A stretch of 64,000 nt of DNA from Allopusillimonas sp008369125 (GTDB lineage: Bacteria; Pseudomonadota; Gammaproteobacteria; Burkholderiales; Burkholderiaceae_B), in NCBI RefSeq assembly GCF_008369125.1, contig NZ_VOAY01000001.1, forward strand, positions 1,302,001-1,366,000. The letters are read 5' to 3'. The notes beneath the pieces are model-generated. The model was not told the origin of the DNA. It saw nothing but the letters and a program-made list of their open reading frames with translations, and made no database searches. Shown in pieces: positions 35,345 through 43,759 of this stretch. Positions within the stretch are counted from its first letter, which is position 1. Each line of letters begins with the position of its first letter. The position numbers were made by a program, and so were the translations under genes.

Positions 35345-35362
35345 GGGAGGCCGCGGCCTCCC
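35345..35362. repeat. Perfect GC palindrome between clpX and lon
   Basis: GGGAGGCCGCGGCCTCCC is fully self-complementary. On the minus strand GTTTT follows. It could be a weak clpX terminator or a hairpin in the lon leader, 36 bases upstream of the lon start. Confidence 0.6.
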
Positions 35363-35387
35363 TATTTCAGTTCTACCTGCAGGTATA

Positions 35388-35414
35388 TATAGTGGCGATC
35401 GCCCGAGTTTCAAG
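35388..35414 (-). promoter_or_regulatory. Heat-shock (sigma-32 type) promoter of lon
   Basis: On the minus strand the exact sigma-32 -35 sequence CTTGAAA (35408-35414) is followed after 12 bases by CCACTATA (35388-35395), near the -10 pattern CCCATnTA. Spacing is at the short end of the usual range. It lies about 80 bases upstream of lon, a known heat-shock gene in other bacteria. Confidence 0.6.
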
Positions 35415-35466
35415 CCCACTCGATTTTGAGTTTGCCACAAACAACGGTTTTGGGCGATCTTTCATG

Positions 35467-36777
35467 CTATGCGGCGGCATCCTTTAGCTTTTTCGCGGGG
35501 CTGTCGGCCTGATCGGCTTTTTTACCCTTGGCATCATCTTCGTAAATAAGTATGGGCGTACCTTCACCCTTTACAGATTTTTCATCAAGTACAACTCGTT
35601 TGACATCTTTTTGGGATGGGAGTTCATACATGGTGCCCAATAACGACTGTTCTACGATGGAACGCAAACCGCGTGCGCCTGTGCGGCGCTTGATGGCGCG
35701 CTGGGCGATGGCGGTGAGCGCCTCGGGGCGAATTTCAAGCTCGACGTCTTCCATTTCAAACAGTTTTTGAAATTGTTTGATGAGCGAATTTCGCGGCTCG
35801 GTGAGAATGCGCACCAAGGTAGCCTCGTCGAGCTCTTGCAGCGTAGCGACCACCGGCAACCGACCGACCAGCTCGGGGATAAGACCGAATTTGATAAGGT
35901 CTTCGGGCTCGGCTTCTGCGAAGAGCTCGCCTACACCTCGCTCGGTTTTGGCGCGCACAGATGCTGAAAAGCCAATGCCTGAGCGTTCGGTACGGTCACG
36001 GATGACTTTTTCGAGGCCATCAAAGGCACCGCCAACAATGAACAGAATGTTGGTGGTATCAACTTGCACGAAGTCTTGATTGGGGTGCTTACGCCCGCCT
36101 TGGGGTGGCACCGAGGCAACCGTGCCTTCGATAAGCTTGAGCAGAGCCTGCTGCACACCTTCACCCGACACGTCGCGAGTAATGGATGGGTTGTCAGCTT
36201 TGCGCGAAATTTTGTCGATTTCGTCGATATAGATAATGGCCTTTTGGGCTTTTTCTACATCGTAGTTGCAGTTTTGAAGTAGCTTTTGAACGATGTTTTC
36301 AACGTCTTCGCCCACATAGCCAGCTTCGGTAAGCGTGGTGGCATCAGCCATGACAAAGGGCACGTCAAGCATGCGTGCAAGGGTTTGCGCCAGCAGCGTC
36401 TTGCCTGAGCCCGTAGGCCCGATAAGCAGGATGTTGCTTTTGGACAGCTCTACGTCGTCGCCTTTGACTTCGCCATAACGAATACGTTTGTAGTGGTTGT
36501 AGACAGCGACCGCCAGATTACGCTTGGGGGTGTCTTGACCAATAACGTAGCCGTCAAGAAATGACTTGATTTCATGGGGCGTAGGAAGATCGTTACGAAT
36601 GGCATCGCGAGCGGCCTCCTGGCTTTCTTCGGTGATGATGTCATTGCAGAGATCAATGCATTCATCACAAATAAACACCGACGGGCCGGCAATAAGCTTG
36701 CGCACTTCGTGCTGGCTCTTGTTGCAGAATGAACAGCGCAACACTTTTTCGTCCGCCGATCCTTTTTTTTCGGGCAT
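35467..36777 (-). CDS. clpX: ATP-dependent Clp protease ATP-binding subunit ClpX
   Basis: A 436-residue AAA+ unfoldase that feeds substrates to ClpP. The N-terminal C4 zinc-binding domain reads LRCSFCNKSQ...FICDECIDLCNDI; Walker A is GPTGSGKT, Walker B IIYIDEIDKI, the pore loop is GYVGEDVE, and the ClpP-contact loop IGF is in RSGIGFSASV. Full length with a Lys/Ala/Asp-rich tail. It lies 89 bases after clpP on the same strand, in the usual tig-clpP-clpX-lon order. Confidence 0.98.
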   Translation of the reverse strand: MPEKKGSADEKVLRCSFCNKSQHEVRKLIAGPSVFICDECIDLCNDIITEESQEAARDAIRNDLPTPHEIKSFLDGYVIGQDTPKRNLAVAVYNHYKRIRYGEVKGDDVELSKSNILLIGPTGSGKTLLAQTLARMLDVPFVMADATTLTEAGYVGEDVENIVQKLLQNCNYDVEKAQKAIIYIDEIDKISRKADNPSITRDVSGEGVQQALLKLIEGTVASVPPQGGRKHPNQDFVQVDTTNILFIVGGAFDGLEKVIRDRTERSGIGFSASVRAKTERGVGELFAEAEPEDLIKFGLIPELVGRLPVVATLQELDEATLVRILTEPRNSLIKQFQKLFEMEDVELEIRPEALTAIAQRAIKRRTGARGLRSIVEQSLLGTMYELPSQKDVKRVVLDEKSVKGEGTPILIYEDDAKGKKADQADSPAKKLKDAAA

Positions 36778-36866
36778 AAAACTCTTCGTTCAGTTCAGTG
36801 GACAGGGCCTAAGCCATGTCGGGGAATAAGTGGCGGACAAGTAATTTGCCCGCCCCAACTGGCTCA

Positions 36867-37529
36867 CTATACCGAATCGGTGCGAGAGACCAGAACTTTG
36901 TCTACTAAACCATACGATACCGCATCTTGGGCAGACATGAAATTATCGCGCTCGGTGTCAATTTCAATACGCTCGATGGGTTGGCCGGTATTCTCGGCCA
37001 AAATTTCATTGAGACGCTGACGCAGACTGAGAATTTCACGTGCCTGGATTTGGATATCGGAGGCCTGGCCTTGGGTTCCGCCTGATGGCTGGTGGATCAT
37101 GATGCGCGAGTTGGGCAGAGAGTAACGCTTGCCCTTGGCCCCTGCAGCAAGCAGGAATGCGCCCATGCTGGCCGCCAGGCCAGTACACAGCGTGGATACG
37201 TCAGGCTTGACGAACCGCATGGTGTCGAAAATGGCCATGCCGGCGTACACCGACCCGCCAGGCGAGTTGATGTACAGCGAGATGTCTTTTTCGGGGTTCT
37301 CGGATTCGAGGAACAGCAGCTGCGCCACGACCAGATTGGCGGTATGGTCGTTGACCGGGCCCACGAAAAAAATGACGCGCTCGCGCAGCAGGCGTGAATA
37401 GATGTCGTAGGACCGCTCACCGCGGCCGGATTGCTCGATCACGATGGGCACGTAGCCCAACCCCGTTGGGGCTACCGAATGCCCTCCATGCATGGAAGCG
37501 TAAAAATCGGTAAATCGTGACATTGACAT
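36867..37529 (-). CDS. clpP: ATP-dependent Clp protease proteolytic subunit ClpP
   Basis: A 220-residue serine peptidase that forms the double-heptamer chamber used by ClpX and ClpA. Catalytic Ser lies in TGLAASMGAFLL, His in IMIHQPSGG, and Asp in IDTERDNFMSAQDA. The start at 37529 abuts the tig stop directly; the second Met, two codons in (MSRFTDFYASMHGG), is an alternative start. Immediately upstream of clpX. Confidence 0.98.
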   Translation of the reverse strand: MSMSRFTDFYASMHGGHSVAPTGLGYVPIVIEQSGRGERSYDIYSRLLRERVIFFVGPVNDHTANLVVAQLLFLESENPEKDISLYINSPGGSVYAGMAIFDTMRFVKPDVSTLCTGLAASMGAFLLAAGAKGKRYSLPNSRIMIHQPSGGTQGQASDIQIQAREILSLRQRLNEILAENTGQPIERIEIDTERDNFMSAQDAVSYGLVDKVLVSRTDSV

Positions 37530-38837
37530 TTAGTTGGTCCCCATGATTTCGTCGAACGGCACTTCTTCGTCGGTAACCTGCGCCTTGGAAACAATGTGAT
37601 CAACAACATTGTCTTCAAGAACGATGGCTTCGATTTCGGCGCGACGTTCACGGTCGGAAAGGTAGTAAGCCACGACTTGCGCCGGCTGCTCGTAGTTTTG
37701 TGCAAATTCTTCGATACGTTGGCGAACCTGTTCTGGCTTGGCTTTGAGGTCGGCCGCTTGCACCAGCTCGGAGACCAGCAACCCCAGACGTACACGACGC
37801 TCGGACTCTGCCGAGAAGGCCTCGAGGGGGATTGGCACGGACTCGGCATTAGGCACACCGCGTTGCTTGAGCTCTTCGCGTGCAGCTTCTACACGGCCTT
37901 GCGCATCGCGCTCAACCAGAGACTTGGGCACGTCAAAGGTGCTGGCTTCAGCCATGGCGTCCATGACGCTGGCTTTGGTACGGGCGTGAGTACGAGCCTT
38001 GACTTCGCGTTCGATGTTGGCGCGCACGTCGGCAAGCAGTTTTTCAACGTCGCCTTCTTGCTGGCCCAGCGATTTGGCGAACTCAGCATCAAGCTCGGGC
38101 AGAATTGGCTCGGCCACTTCAGTGACGGTAATGGCGAATTCAGCCGTTTTACCGGCGACTTCTTTGCTGCCGTACTCTTCAGGGAAGTTTAGCGGAAAGG
38201 TTTTGCTTTCGCCGGCTTTCATGCCGCGCACCGCAGTTTCGAACTCGGGCAACATACGGCCCTGGCCCAGTACGAACGGGAATTTTTCAGCGGAACCGCC
38301 TTCGAAAGCTATGCCATCGATGGTGCCGGTGAAGTCGAGCGTGATGCGGTCATCGTCTTGCGCTTCGCGGCCTTCGCGGACCTCGTAGTTGGCGCGCTGC
38401 TTGCGCAGAATGTCGATGGTGCGCTGCACTTCTTCGTCGCCCACGGCGGTATTTGCACGCTTAATGGTAAGCGTTGAAAGATCAGGTACTTGTACCTCTG
38501 GGTACACCTCAAAAGTAGCGGAGAAAGCCATGATGCCTTCTTCTACGCCTTCAGTTTTGGGTTCGAGTGACGGTGAGCCGGCAACGCGCAGATTGGCGTC
38601 TTCGACAACTTTGTCGAGCGAACGGCCTACTTCGGCGTTGATGACGTCGTAACGAATGCCCGGCCCGTGGCTGCGCTCGATAAGAGACAGGGGTGCCTTG
38701 CCAGGACGAAAGCCCTGAACCTTGGCTGTACGGGCAACGCGCTTCAGTTGCGCCTGGACTTGTTTTTCTACGTCGGCAATCGATACCGTCAGATCAACAC
38801 GGCGTTCCAGGCCGGACAAAATTTCAACCTCGGGCAT
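37530..38837 (-). CDS. tig: Trigger factor (ribosome-associated chaperone, prolyl isomerase)
   Basis: A 435-residue chaperone starting at the Met at 38837 (MPEVEILSGLERRVDLTV); the frame continues 24 codons upstream but without family similarity. The N-terminal ribosome-binding domain contains the signature GFRPGKAP, the FKBP-type isomerase domain lies at about residues 150-245 (DRITLDFTGTIDG...FPLNFPEEYGSKEVAGK), and the helical C-terminal domain completes it. It binds nascent chains at the ribosome exit. First gene of tig-clpP-clpX. Confidence 0.97.
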   Translation of the reverse strand: MPEVEILSGLERRVDLTVSIADVEKQVQAQLKRVARTAKVQGFRPGKAPLSLIERSHGPGIRYDVINAEVGRSLDKVVEDANLRVAGSPSLEPKTEGVEEGIMAFSATFEVYPEVQVPDLSTLTIKRANTAVGDEEVQRTIDILRKQRANYEVREGREAQDDDRITLDFTGTIDGIAFEGGSAEKFPFVLGQGRMLPEFETAVRGMKAGESKTFPLNFPEEYGSKEVAGKTAEFAITVTEVAEPILPELDAEFAKSLGQQEGDVEKLLADVRANIEREVKARTHARTKASVMDAMAEASTFDVPKSLVERDAQGRVEAAREELKQRGVPNAESVPIPLEAFSAESERRVRLGLLVSELVQAADLKAKPEQVRQRIEEFAQNYEQPAQVVAYYLSDRERRAEIEAIVLEDNVVDHIVSKAQVTDEEVPFDEIMGTN

Positions 38838-38970
38838 TGGGAACCTATTTAAAAAGTAATTGAAGAAATGAACAGAGCATTTTACCGGAAACTTGCACAT
38901 GACATGCAAAGTGCCCGAAAAGCGACTTTTCGCCGAGTTCTGGGGCGACTAATGGCCTGGATGGACCAAG

Positions 38971-38998
38971 TTGCAGACAAGGAAAAAAAAGCTATAAT
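38971..38998 (+). promoter_or_regulatory. Sigma-70 promoter of tRNA-Leu
   Basis: TTGCAG (38971-38976), a 16-base spacer and a perfect TATAAT (38993-38998), 15 bases upstream of the tRNA 5' end. Confidence 0.8.
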
Positions 38999-39013
38999 GC
39001 TTGGCTACCTGCA

Positions 39014-39098
39014 GCGAACGTGGCGGAATTGGTAGACGCACCAGATTTAGGTTCTGGCGCCGAGAGGTGTGAGAGTTCGAGTCTCTCCGTTCGCACCA
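39014..39098 (+). tRNA. tRNA-Leu (anticodon UAG), CCA encoded
   Basis: Eighty-five bases. The acceptor stem GCGAACG (39014-39020) pairs with CGTTCGC (39088-39094), then discriminator A and encoded CCA. The D loop has GGTAGAC, the anticodon arm is CCAGA-TTTAGGT-TCTGG with TAG at 39048-39050, the long variable arm is that of a class II tRNA, and the T arm has GTTCGAGTC. It decodes CUA and related Leu codons. A strong promoter precedes it and a terminator lies 87 bases downstream. Confidence 0.98.
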
Positions 39099-39185
39099 TA
39101 AAATGGCTTAAACAGTGGTTTTGCAGTGATTTTCGGGGCTTTTTTGACGCCATTCAAAAAGGCCTTTGCTATAAAGATTGAAAGC

Positions 39186-39211
39186 AGCCATCCTTCGGGG
39201 TGGCTTTTTTT
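39186..39211 (+). terminator. Rho-independent terminator downstream of tRNA-Leu
   Basis: AGCCATCC, loop TTCG, GGGTGGCT (one G-T pair), then TTTTTT. Closes the tRNA transcript. Confidence 0.85.
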
Positions 39212-39478
39212 CGTCTGAACTACGGTACAAAGACTGAAGGTTAATACATTGTTTGATCACACATCCAGCCCTAGCGCGCGATGGCTTGATCGCCATACGA
39301 AATGGCAACCAACACAGCAAGAATAGCCGCACGCCGTGGCGCGATCTTGTATCCATACTCAGGCAAGAGCCAGCGCTTTAGTGGCGCTAGGTTACCCGAG
39401 CAATGGAAAATGGCCGGTACCAACTGGCGCAGACGAATGAGCCAATACGTTTATAACGGTCAGTGGGCTTTACTCAAG

Positions 39479-39619
39479 CTATTTGGATGTGGTGGCGACC
39501 ACTGCTGGCGGAAACTCAGTGGCGCCGAACATGATCACGCCTGTGTATACGCACAACCAAAATACCACCAAAATTGCAACGATCAGGCGATGAGAAGCCA
39601 TATATTTTTTATCAGTCAC
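39479..39619 (-). CDS. Small single-span membrane protein, unknown function
   Basis: A 46-residue frame starting with GTG at 39619 (ATG at 39601 is an alternative). GGAG lies 5 bases before the GTG, a good ribosome site. Residues about 11-31 (RLIVAILVVFWLCVYTGVIMF) form one hydrophobic membrane span with a basic N-terminal side, then a short polar tail ending AVVATTSK. No family recognised. Isolated between tRNA-Leu and the PEP mutase-family gene. The coding call rests only on the ribosome site and span, so it is tentative. Confidence 0.4.
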   Translation of the reverse strand: MTDKKYMASHRLIVAILVVFWLCVYTGVIMFGATEFPPAVVATTSK

Positions 39620-40271
39620 AAGAGCTCCGCGGTAAGTTAATTAACTAAACACGCTATTCTGACCAATACGATGCGCCAGGCGCACTACTACTATAGATCA
39701 AAGACGTAGCCGCCGTGCGGCTATTACGACCCGCCACAATTTCATTGTGCAGACAACGCGCTCACACTCTTTTCGACCGATCCGCTGGCCGGGCACACCT
39801 TTTATATAGCTTGCCCTCCCCTCTTCGATATGGCTTAGCGGGCTAATAGGCGTTACGTTAATCTAGGCATCAGATAGCCACTCGGACGGCTTTGCTGCGA
39901 TGACGCAATAGCTACTGGGGGCCGTTGCGCCTGCGCTGGCGAGCGCGGGCTCTTGCAAACCACACGAATGCCCGTGCTCCTGATTAATGATGTAGAGTCA
40001 GTTTAATGAATATCGGTATCGCCCCTGAGCAAATATAGGGCCTATCATTTTCATTAATTCCTGTACTACGCAAGACCACGCTTAACAAATACCGATGCGC
40101 TCCCCCGTGCCTGCCAGTGCACTCTCTTAACTGATGCAAAGCCTGTTTCGCCTGCGGAGTGAGGTCAGCATTGCAAACGTTAAGCGCCTGGCGTAACTTG
40201 CTCATCAAGGGTGATGGGGTTCAGGTATTTTTGCGGTGTTAACAGAATTTGGCCATATTTCAGGAGGCCCC
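39620..40271. other. Gap, mostly without supported genes
   Basis: About 650 bases. A minus-strand frame at 39984-40208 begins MMSKLRQALNVCNADLTPQAKQALHQL and has a stretch (LTPQAKQALHQLRECTGRHG) that vaguely recalls the C-terminal part of P4-type integrases (..LSKQALAIL..L..TG..). With a tRNA-Leu gene 0.9 kb away this may be an integrase relic, but similarity is too thin to call. Otherwise nothing seen. Confidence 0.3.
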
Positions 40272-41096
40272 ATGTCTTTGACCGTTCAACAAAAACGTGC
40301 AGCATTTAAGGCGCTTCATAACGAGGGTTGTTTTCTGCTGCCCAACCCGTGGGATATTGGCAGCGCTTTGTATTTGCAGTCTCTAGGGTTTAAAGCGCTG
40401 GCTTCGACAAGTTCGGGCTTTGCCTGGTCGCGGGGCCATCCGGATGGCGGGGTTGCGCTGGCCGATGTGCTGACCCACTTACGTGCGCTGGTAGAGGCGA
40501 CAGATCTCCCCGTCAATGCTGATTTCGAGGGCGGTCACGCCGCAGATGCCGAGGGGGTCGCCCATAACGTGCGCCTGGCCGTAGACACGGGTGTTGCCGG
40601 GCTTTCAATCGAAGACTCTACAGGTAACCGTGACGCACCATTACGCGATATTGAAGACGCTGTGGCACGTATGCGCGCAGCGCGTGCGGCAATCGATGCC
40701 GCCGGTGGCGACACACTACTGGTGGGGCGGGCAGAAAACTTTATCGTGGGTCGCCCCGATCTGCCCGACACAATTGCGCGCCTGAAAGCCTATGCCGAGG
40801 CCGGCGCTGATTGCCTGTATGCACCGGGCATCCACACCCGCGAGCAGATTGCCGCGATCGTGGCAGCTGTTGCCCCCAAACCTGTCAACCTATTGGTCGG
40901 GTCGGCCTCTGTTCTAACCATGCAAGACATCGCTGCACTAGGCGTACGCCGCGTCAGTGTTGGAGGCGGCCTAGCCAGAGTCGCCTGGGGCGGGATGCAG
41001 AGAGCAGCCCGCCTTTTGATAGAAGAAGGCCGCTTCGATGGGTTTGCCGACGCAGCGCCCTACCCTGAACTGAATGCGGTGTTTAACCACAAGTAG
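40272..41096 (+). CDS. Isocitrate lyase / phosphoenolpyruvate mutase family protein
   Basis: A 274-residue TIM-barrel protein starting at the Met at 40272, which has AGGAGG four bases upstream. The family pattern is clear: CFLLPNPWDIGSALYL, ASTSSGFAWSRGHPDGG, LPVNADFEGGHA (the metal-binding Asp strand), GVAGLSIEDSTGN, LLVGRAENFIVGRPDL and the barrel end GVRRVSVGGGLARVAWGGM. Members cleave or rearrange 2-oxo or 2-hydroxy dicarboxylates (oxaloacetate decarboxylase, methylisocitrate lyase, carboxyPEP mutase). This short subfamily lacks the KKCGH catalytic loop of true lyases, so its reaction is not predictable. Single gene. Confidence 0.88.
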   Translation: MSLTVQQKRAAFKALHNEGCFLLPNPWDIGSALYLQSLGFKALASTSSGFAWSRGHPDGGVALADVLTHLRALVEATDLPVNADFEGGHAADAEGVAHNVRLAVDTGVAGLSIEDSTGNRDAPLRDIEDAVARMRAARAAIDAAGGDTLLVGRAENFIVGRPDLPDTIARLKAYAEAGADCLYAPGIHTREQIAAIVAAVAPKPVNLLVGSASVLTMQDIAALGVRRVSVGGGLARVAWGGMQRAARLLIEEGRFDGFADAAPYPELNAVFNHK

Positions 41097-41186
41097 GTGA
41101 ATACGGTGAGGTTCCCCAAATAAAACGGGTATTGTCGTTGCATACTTGTAAAGAGCGGGGGATTCTACGCGCCAACGCAGATCAAA

Positions 41187-41320
41187 TTAAAAAAAAGACT
41201 CAAGCGCGAAGCAGTAAGACTGGCACATCGCACCAGCTCTAGCACTAGCCAAGCCAGGATGGTGCGTGAGCCTGGGATTAACAGTCACCTGCTCACGCGC
41301 TGGGTATCGAAGCCACTGCA
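41187..41320 (+). pseudogene. IS3-family transposase OrfA relic
   Basis: In one plus-strand frame this reads LKKRLKREAVRLAHRTSSS, then SQARMVREPGINSHLLTRW and VSK, the helix-turn-helix of IS3-type OrfA (compare ..EAVRLA..S..QVARELGIN..LL.RW). No start codon and no continuing transposase: a short remnant. It fills the 330-base gap before the IclR gene. Confidence 0.65.
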
Positions 41321-41426
41321 CGCCCGGCGCGCGTGGCAGTGCCTAAAACCTCCAAGACACCACTACCAAAAACTGCAAACTCTCACAAATTAGCGGGCGG
41401 CCTAAAAAGGTGCTCGCCGGATTCAC

Positions 41427-42257
41427 TCAGGACGTCTTGCGATTTCTGTCGGTCTTTTCTTGTGGGTAGTTATCTACCTCAATGTCGGCCAGGGCCTGTG
41501 CAGCCTGCCGGAGCGCAGGCAGGCAAGTCATGATGCGCTCGCCATGAAAACGTATCGAGGGTGCCTGGATAGCCACAGCGAGATTGGATTTCCCCCGAGC
41601 CACAGGGACCAGCACGGCAATGCAGGTCAAGCCTGGCAAGAATTCTTCGACGTCTAGTGCATAGCCTTCTCGGCCAACACGCTGCAGTTCGGCTTCGACA
41701 GCTTCGCGGGTGATCAGTGTTTTTTCTGTGTATTTTTCGAGTGCAGATGGCACCAGCAAGCGCTTGCGTTGTGCTGCCGTCATCTGCATGAGAAACAGCT
41801 TGCCGCTGGCTGAGCAATGCAGCGGCACGCGCGAACCTGAATGCAGGTAGAAGCGTAGTGGCGCAGGGGTCTCGACCCGGTCTAGGTACAACACCTCGTT
41901 ACCGGCGCAACTGGTGATATTGCCGCTTTCACCCACCTCAGCGACCAAGGCACGCAACACATTGCGGCGCGCCCCTTGCAGCGTGTTATTAAGCAGCAGC
42001 TTTTCGGCAAAGCGTCGCAGCCGAGCGCCAGCGCTGTAGTGCCGACCATCACCGTCTCGCTGAACCATGCCGGCATCGTCGAGCTGCTGCAGCATGCGAT
42101 GCAAGGTGGGTTTGGGTAGCCCGAGTTCCTGCACCAGATCTTGCAGCGAAAAGTACTGATCCTTTTCCGCAATAACTTCCAGCAACGAAAATAGACGTAT
42201 TGCCGGGGTATCGCCTTCCAATTTCGGGGACTTAGAAGCCGGGTGATTTAGACTCAT
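41427..42257 (-). CDS. IclR-family transcriptional regulator
   Basis: A 276-residue regulator: N-terminal winged HTH (about 20-80; FSLQDLVQELGLPKPTLHRMLQQLDDAGMVQRD) and a C-terminal GAF-like effector domain (about 95-260; RVETPAPLRFYLHSGSRVPLHCSASGKLFL, YALDVEEFLPGLTCIAVLV). Such proteins sense small acids or aromatics and control neighbouring catabolic or transport genes. It is the last gene downstream of the dctQ-dctP-dctM TRAP genes on the same strand, 104 bases after dctM, and is therefore likely their regulator (inference). Confidence 0.92.
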   Translation of the reverse strand: MSLNHPASKSPKLEGDTPAIRLFSLLEVIAEKDQYFSLQDLVQELGLPKPTLHRMLQQLDDAGMVQRDGDGRHYSAGARLRRFAEKLLLNNTLQGARRNVLRALVAEVGESGNITSCAGNEVLYLDRVETPAPLRFYLHSGSRVPLHCSASGKLFLMQMTAAQRKRLLVPSALEKYTEKTLITREAVEAELQRVGREGYALDVEEFLPGLTCIAVLVPVARGKSNLAVAIQAPSIRFHGERIMTCLPALRQAAQALADIEVDNYPQEKTDRNRKTS

Positions 42258-42361
42258 GACAGCTCAGGCTTTATATTTCAATAGCAGGATTTGAGTATAC
42301 CCACATCAATAAATACCTCCAGATCAATCATGTACATAGTCAGTACACACACGGTGTGAGG

Positions 42362-43669
42362 TTATTTGACAAGGTTAGGTAGCCACAAGGCAATACTGGG
42401 GAAGAAGAAGATCAGTAAAAGCCCCAGAAGTTGCAGCGAAATAAACGGCCATACCGAACCATAAACGGCACCCATATTGACGTCGGGGGGCAATATGCCC
42501 TTTATCCAGAACAGCACAAAACCAAAGGGTGGCGATAAATAAGCGATCTGGATATTGACCACAAACAGCACGCCAAACCACACTTTGTCGACGCCCAGCT
42601 CGTTGATGATGGGCAGAAACAGTGGTGTGCACAGCATGATGATGGCCCAGTCATCCATGACTGTGCCCAACACTAAAACGATAAGCATCATCATGGCCAG
42701 GATACCGATAGTGCCGCCAGGCACGCTTAGCACCAGTTGCGTGAGCAGATCCTGCGCCCCAAGGGCATTGAAAATATTCAGATAAATATTGGCGCCGATC
42801 AGAATCCAGAACCCCATGCCGCATAACTTCAGGGTGCTGATAACGGAGTCTAAAAAGATCTTCCAGGTAAGCTGGCGGTAAATCAGGTTAATGATGAGCG
42901 CGCCAGCGGCACCGAAACTAGCCGACTCAGCCGGCGTGGCAATACCACCCCAGATCGAGCCGAGCACGATGACGATAAGGACGACGAAAGGCCATATATC
43001 TAGTACTGAGCGCGCTTTTTCAGCACGCGTAAAACGCTGGTCGGGCGGCAGCGGTGGCCCGATGTGCGGCTGAAAGTGGCAGCGAATGCCGATATACAGC
43101 ACGTAAAACACGGCCAGCATAATGCCTGGCACAACGCCAGCCAGGAAAAGATCACCGATAGATGTGTTGGACAGCAGGCCGTAAAAGATAAACGGTACGC
43201 TGGGCGGGATCAACGCACCTAGCGCACCCCCGGCACCGATAGACCCGATTGCAATCTTGCGACTGTAGCCAAACTTCATCATCGATGGATAGGCGATTTG
43301 CCCCATCGTGATGGTCGCTGGAGGTGTAATGCCAGTGACAGCAGCAAAGATTGTGCAGACGACCACCGTGCCCATGGCCAGGCCTCCAGCAATATGGCCG
43401 ATAAGCTTGTAGACCGCAGAATAGGCTGAGTCTGCAACGCCAGAAAAACGGATTAGATTCCCCATAAGTAAAAACAAGGGGATGGTAATGAGGATGGAGT
43501 TCCAGGGCGTGTAATAAAACGCGCTAGGAATTGCCAGCAAGGAGCGCGGCGAAAAAATCGCCGCAAAGAGAACGGCCGTGCCACCCAGACCGAAGGCTAC
43601 CGGAAGCCCCATGAAAAGGACAAGAAACATGGTGCAGAAATACAGCACCGTAATGACTTCCAGGCTCAT
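42362..43669 (-). CDS. dctM: TRAP transporter large permease (DctM family)
   Basis: A 435-residue integral membrane protein with about 12 spans; the start MSLEVITVLYFCTMFLVLFMGLPVAFGLGG and blocks LLMGNLIRFSGVADS, GALIPPSVPFIFYGLLSNTSIGDLFLAG and ATPAESASFGA are typical. It carries the Na+-coupled transport step for a TRAP system with the DctQ and DctP proteins encoded just upstream. Substrate not predictable from the permease. Confidence 0.95.
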   Translation of the reverse strand: MSLEVITVLYFCTMFLVLFMGLPVAFGLGGTAVLFAAIFSPRSLLAIPSAFYYTPWNSILITIPLFLLMGNLIRFSGVADSAYSAVYKLIGHIAGGLAMGTVVVCTIFAAVTGITPPATITMGQIAYPSMMKFGYSRKIAIGSIGAGGALGALIPPSVPFIFYGLLSNTSIGDLFLAGVVPGIMLAVFYVLYIGIRCHFQPHIGPPLPPDQRFTRAEKARSVLDIWPFVVLIVIVLGSIWGGIATPAESASFGAAGALIINLIYRQLTWKIFLDSVISTLKLCGMGFWILIGANIYLNIFNALGAQDLLTQLVLSVPGGTIGILAMMMLIVLVLGTVMDDWAIIMLCTPLFLPIINELGVDKVWFGVLFVVNIQIAYLSPPFGFVLFWIKGILPPDVNMGAVYGSVWPFISLQLLGLLLIFFFPSIALWLPNLVK

Positions 43670-43723
43670 CGGATGTCCTTATTCATGATTTGGGCGGAGG
43701 CAGACTAACTGCCCCAAGGAGCA

Positions 43724-43744
43724 GGCCCGGCAACATACCGGGCC
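43724..43744. other. Intercistronic hairpin between TRAP binding-protein and permease genes
   Basis: GGCCCGG and CCGGGCC, perfect 7-bp arms with loop CAACATA, and no T run. It sits between the dctP stop and the dctM start and may help keep binding-protein mRNA more abundant than permease mRNA. Confidence 0.45.
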
Positions 43745-43759
43745 AGACTAGCAGGTGCT

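Noticed and set aside
37596..38192. Plus-strand frame of 198 codons
   Set aside because: Antisense shadow of the trigger factor gene.
39984..40208. 74-codon minus-strand frame as a real gene
   Set aside because: Only a short part looks protein-like and the rest has no similarity; treated as a possible relic, not a gene.
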